This document shows, piece by piece, positions 61,704 to 64,000 of a stretch of DNA of 64,000 nucleotides. The position numbers and the translations under genes are program-made. This stretch comes from Lactobacillus sp. S2-2. GTDB lineage: Bacteria; Bacillota; Bacilli; Lactobacillales; Lactobacillaceae. The first letter of the stretch is position 1; every line of letters begins with the position of its first letter. The DNA is taken from NCBI RefSeq assembly GCF_021698855.1, contig NZ_WWFA01000003.1:124001-188000 (forward strand), in the 5' to 3' direction. The notes under the pieces are model-generated. The model saw nothing but the letters and a program-made list of their open reading frames with translations, was not told the DNA's origin and did no database searches.

Positions 61704-62567
61704 TTATTTTTTAACTACATCTCCGTTAGCTAAAGCTTTGTAATTCATATCATGAATACTTACATATCCAGCATCTTTTACTAATCCATCTTGAACTTTT
61801 TTAGATTGTAGATAACTTATAAAATCTTTTACTGGTTGATTAGGTTTCTTTTGTGTATACATATGTTCATATGACCAGATTTTCCATTTATTATTAGTAA
61901 TATTAGAATAACTTGGTTTTACATTGTTTAATGAAACTACTTGTAGTTTTGTATTATTTTGTAAATATGGTAACGATAAATAACTAATTGTTCCTGGGGT
62001 TTTGGCTACTACTTTTTCAACTGCACCATTGGAATCTTGTGATTGACTTTTAATCACTTTAGAATCTTTTAAAGCAGTTGATTCAAATGTAACTCTAGTT
62101 CCACTACCTTCTGTTCGGTTAATAATCGTAATTTTTTCATTTTTACCACCAACTTGTTTCCAGTTAGTAATTTTACCAGCAAAAATTTTACGTAATTGCT
62201 CAGAAGATAAATTTTTAACTCCAGTGCTTGGATTTACAACTGGTGCCATTCCAACTACCGCATCTTTGTTGTCATCTATTTTATTTTTATCAACTCCACT
62301 ACTTTGTTCTGCGAATATGTCAGAATTACCGATATCAGCTGTTCCTTGTGAAACTTGCGATAGTCCAGTTCCAGATCCACCACCTTGGACATTAATATTC
62401 TTGCCCTTATCGTAATCATTAGAGGCCTTTTCAACTAATGGTTGCATGGCGGTTGAACCTACTGCAGTAATTGATTGTCCTGCTGACTCCTTAGACTTTT
62501 GATTACCACAACCAACTAAACTTAATAGACATAAAGATAAAACACCAAATGAAATTATTTTTTTCAT
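61704..62567 (-). CDS. pstS2: Phosphate-binding lipoprotein PstS (2)
   Basis: This 287-residue lipoprotein has lipobox SLVGC (C20). Ligand loops VGSTAMQPLVEK, QGGGSGTGLSQVSQG and NRTEGSGTRVTFE are almost the same as in PstS1. It is an orphan copy without its own permease or ATPase genes, presumably delivering phosphate to the shared PstCAB. RBS GGGGGAA. A weaker PHO-box array lies upstream. Confidence 0.94.
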   Translation of the reverse strand: MKKIISFGVLSLCLLSLVGCGNQKSKESAGQSITAVGSTAMQPLVEKASNDYDKGKNINVQGGGSGTGLSQVSQGTADIGNSDIFAEQSSGVDKNKIDDNKDAVVGMAPVVNPSTGVKNLSSEQLRKIFAGKITNWKQVGGKNEKITIINRTEGSGTRVTFESTALKDSKVIKSQSQDSNGAVEKVVAKTPGTISYLSLPYLQNNTKLQVVSLNNVKPSYSNITNNKWKIWSYEHMYTQKKPNQPVKDFISYLQSKKVQDGLVKDAGYVSIHDMNYKALANGDVVKK

Positions 62568-62607
62568 TTTCTATTCCCCCAAAAACAATTATTTATTACA
62601 ACCAAAG

Positions 62608-62660
62608 AATATAATTGTTTTGTAAATTAAACAGACATATTTACGTAAAGGTTATGTAAA
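62608..62660 (-). promoter_or_regulatory. PHO-box-like promoter of pstS2
   Basis: Minus-strand TTTACA (62660-62655) and TTTACG (62649-62644) are 11 bp apart. A degenerate slot and then TTTACA (62626-62621) lie 23 bp further. The -10 is TATATT (62613-62608). It is less regular than the pstS1 array but of the same type. Confidence 0.7.
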
Positions 62661-62664
62661 TAAA

Positions 62665-62695
62665 AAAAGCTGAAAAATTCAGCTTTTTTTCACTT
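62665..62695 (-). terminator. Terminator of the XRE gene at 62690
   Basis: AAAGCTGAA and TTCAGCTTT arms with T7 on the minus strand. Confidence 0.8.
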
Positions 62696-63331
62696 TTTTG
62701 ACTGCTTTTTGATATCAATCCCTGATTTAATCATAAAAGCAATAATTATTATTGATAAACTTATGTAAAAAATATACCCAGCTTTATCATTTTTGGGATT
62801 AGTCCATAGCATAAAAATACTTCCAAAAAATAAAAAAATTAGCATCACATTTTGACTACCCCATTTTAATAATTTATTAGCACCATAAAAATTATCATCT
62901 AAAAATTCATCTTCTTCAATTCCATAATATTTAAGACTATATTTTATGTAATTTGAAAGAATACCTGCAAGTATTACACCGATTAATAAAAAGATTCCCA
63001 TGAAAAAATCTTCTACATAACTAATTTCATATAAACAACTAAGAGATAAAATTCCCATTACAATCTTAATTAAAATTAACCCAATATTAATCTTATTAGT
63101 AAATTCTTTTTTACTTAAATGTTCCGTCATATCTTGATCTTCTTTAAGTAAAGTATCTAAAGATAAATTATAAAAATCACTAATTTTAATCAGACTATTA
63201 ATATCTGGATATGCTTTTCCATTCTCCCAATTTGAAATTGTTTGCCTTAAAACATGTAATTTTTGAGCAACTTCATCTTGCGTTAAATCCTCATTTTTTC
63301 GAGCGGCTTTTAATCGTTCACTAAATTGCAT
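62690..63331 (-). CDS. XRE regulator with C-terminal membrane domain
   Basis: This 213-residue protein has an XRE HTH in residues 3-60 (RLKAARKNEDLTQDEVAQKL, then RQTISNWENGKAYPD) followed by four TM helices. It is a paralogue in plan of the protein at 36116-36742. ATG 63331 has AGGAGAG. The target is unknown. Confidence 0.82.
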   Translation of the reverse strand: MQFSERLKAARKNEDLTQDEVAQKLHVLRQTISNWENGKAYPDINSLIKISDFYNLSLDTLLKEDQDMTEHLSKKEFTNKINIGLILIKIVMGILSLSCLYEISYVEDFFMGIFLLIGVILAGILSNYIKYSLKYYGIEEDEFLDDNFYGANKLLKWGSQNVMLIFLFFGSIFMLWTNPKNDKAGYIFYISLSIIIIAFMIKSGIDIKKQSKK

Positions 63332-63423
63332 TATCATCTCTCCTAACAAAATTAAGATACTAGATAATGAGTAAATTGGCTAGCAATCATTTTGTGCATC
63401 ATTGTTATATCAACGTTTCAACA

Positions 63424-63475
63424 AAAGAAAAAAAGAAATGAAATTATAAATTATAAATTCATTTCTTTTTATTTT
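63424..63475 (-). terminator. Terminator of 63459-63656
   Basis: AAAAAGAAATGAA and TTCATTTCTTTTT arms. Confidence 0.75.
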
Positions 63476-63656
63476 CCAAATGATTAGATATTAACATCAA
63501 AATTAAATTAATCGACACGACAAAAATAGTCCCTGAAAAGAATTTTCCCCATGTAATTTCTTTACCAAATAATAAAGACATCCCTAAATAAGTAACTATC
63601 AAGAAAATTGAATATCCAACTACATTTTTCAACACACTTTTATAAAAACTATTCAT
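63459..63656 (-). CDS. 65-residue two-TM membrane protein
   Basis: This small protein has hydrophobic segments around residues 12-31 and 38-58, with the connector FGKEITWGK, and ends NHLENKKK. AAGGAG precedes ATG 63656. It lies 8 bases after glyA on the same strand and is likely cotranscribed. No family was recognised. Confidence 0.6.
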   Translation of the reverse strand: MNSFYKSVLKNVVGYSIFLIVTYLGMSLLFGKEITWGKFFSGTIFVVSINLILMLISNHLENKKK

Positions 63657-63664
63657 AAATCTCC

Positions 63665-64000
63665 TTATCTAGTTACTGGAAATTTATTAACTAATCTTTG
63701 CACTTCATTGCTTACTTTATCTAAAATAACATTATCATTTGGATGTTTCATAACTTCAGTAATCAATTTAGCAACTTGTGCAACTGATGCTTCATCAAAG
63801 TTTCGACTAGTAATCGTTGGTGTTCCAATTCGAATTCCTTCCATCACGTCGCCACTTTCTAATGGTAATAATTCTTTATTAGTCGCAATTCCCACAGAAT
63901 ATAATAAATTAGCGGCTTGTTCACCAGTTAATCCCGTTTTAGTTAAATCAAGCGTCATTTCATGATTTTCTACTTCATGGCCAACTAATCTAACGACATC
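63665..64000 (-). CDS. glyA: Serine hydroxymethyltransferase, C-terminal part
   Basis: The gene runs off the window edge; 111 residues are visible. The frame is open to base 64000 (DVVRLVGHEVENHE before the first internal Met). LDLTKTGLTGEQAANLLYSV and GIRIGTPTITSRNFDE are the conserved SHMT C-terminal elements, including the GTPxxTxRG-like loop. It interconverts serine and glycine with tetrahydrofolate. Confidence 0.92.
   Translation of the reverse strand, partial: DVVRLVGHEVENHEMTLDLTKTGLTGEQAANLLYSVGIATNKELLPLESGDVMEGIRIGTPTITSRNFDEASVAQVAKLITEVMKHPNDNVILDKVSNEVQRLVNKFPVTR

Overview
The window is a low-GC (roughly 30% by eye) Gram-positive chromosome segment. Gene content points to Lactobacillaceae, near the insect- and plant-associated heterofermentative genera, though I cannot name a genus: an Apf/LysM cell-wall protein, GH25 muramidase, PepQ, a five-gene Opp system, BrnQ under a T-box, D-2-hydroxyacid dehydrogenase and the Pst operon order pstS-C-A-B-B-phoU. 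I see no rRNA or tRNA gene, insertion sequence, integrase or CRISPR array.

Layout. 1-5.3 kb: cysteine synthesis (cysK plus a MetA-fold serine acetyltransferase), a secreted protein, DegV, Apf-like LysM protein and the fluoride-channel pair crcB1-crcB2. 5.4-12.5 kb: a pst-phoU-speG operon behind a PHO-box-like array, then an orphan PhoP-like regulator with a degenerate receiver. 12.6-19.4 kb: PadR-HAAS-DUF4097 envelope operon, fructosamine kinase, PepQ, a secreted ADP-ribosyltransferase-like protein, DUF2316 and an XRE/ImmA regulator. 19.7-25.2 kb: oppABCDF. 25.7-34.4 kb: transporters, a frameshifted ASCH gene, GH25 lysozyme, aquaglyceroporin and brnQ. 34.4-42.6 kb: SAP-domain protein, CAP protein, XRE regulator, D-lactate dehydrogenase-like enzyme and two TetR-controlled loci. 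42.6-47 kb: a decaying accessory cluster with several broken genes. 47-53.4 kb: rpsN2, alpha-carbonic anhydrase and the threonine pathway (aspartokinase, hom, thrC, thrB, ACT-domain regulator). 53.4-57.7 kb: a membrane protein, an Abi/DRT-like reverse transcriptase and an unknown gene. 57.8-64 kb: EamA permease, a PTS_EIIC_2 permease behind a leader-peptide attenuator, a broken old yellow enzyme, a second pstS and the 3' end of glyA.

The most interesting signals are these. (1) A 22-codon aromatic-rich leader ORF with mutually exclusive hairpins ending in a terminator sits before the PTS_EIIC_2 gene. (2) Several genes have strong Shine-Dalgarno sequences but no ATG/GTG/TTG, only AUU or AUC at the right place. 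(3) There is a secreted R-S-E type ADP-ribosyltransferase. (4) Perfect 11-bp-phased PHO boxes lie next to an orphan degenerate PhoP-like regulator. (5) A reverse transcriptase of the abortive-infection type is present. Five genes are interrupted by a single stop or frameshift, which suggests recent pseudogenisation or homopolymer sequencing errors.
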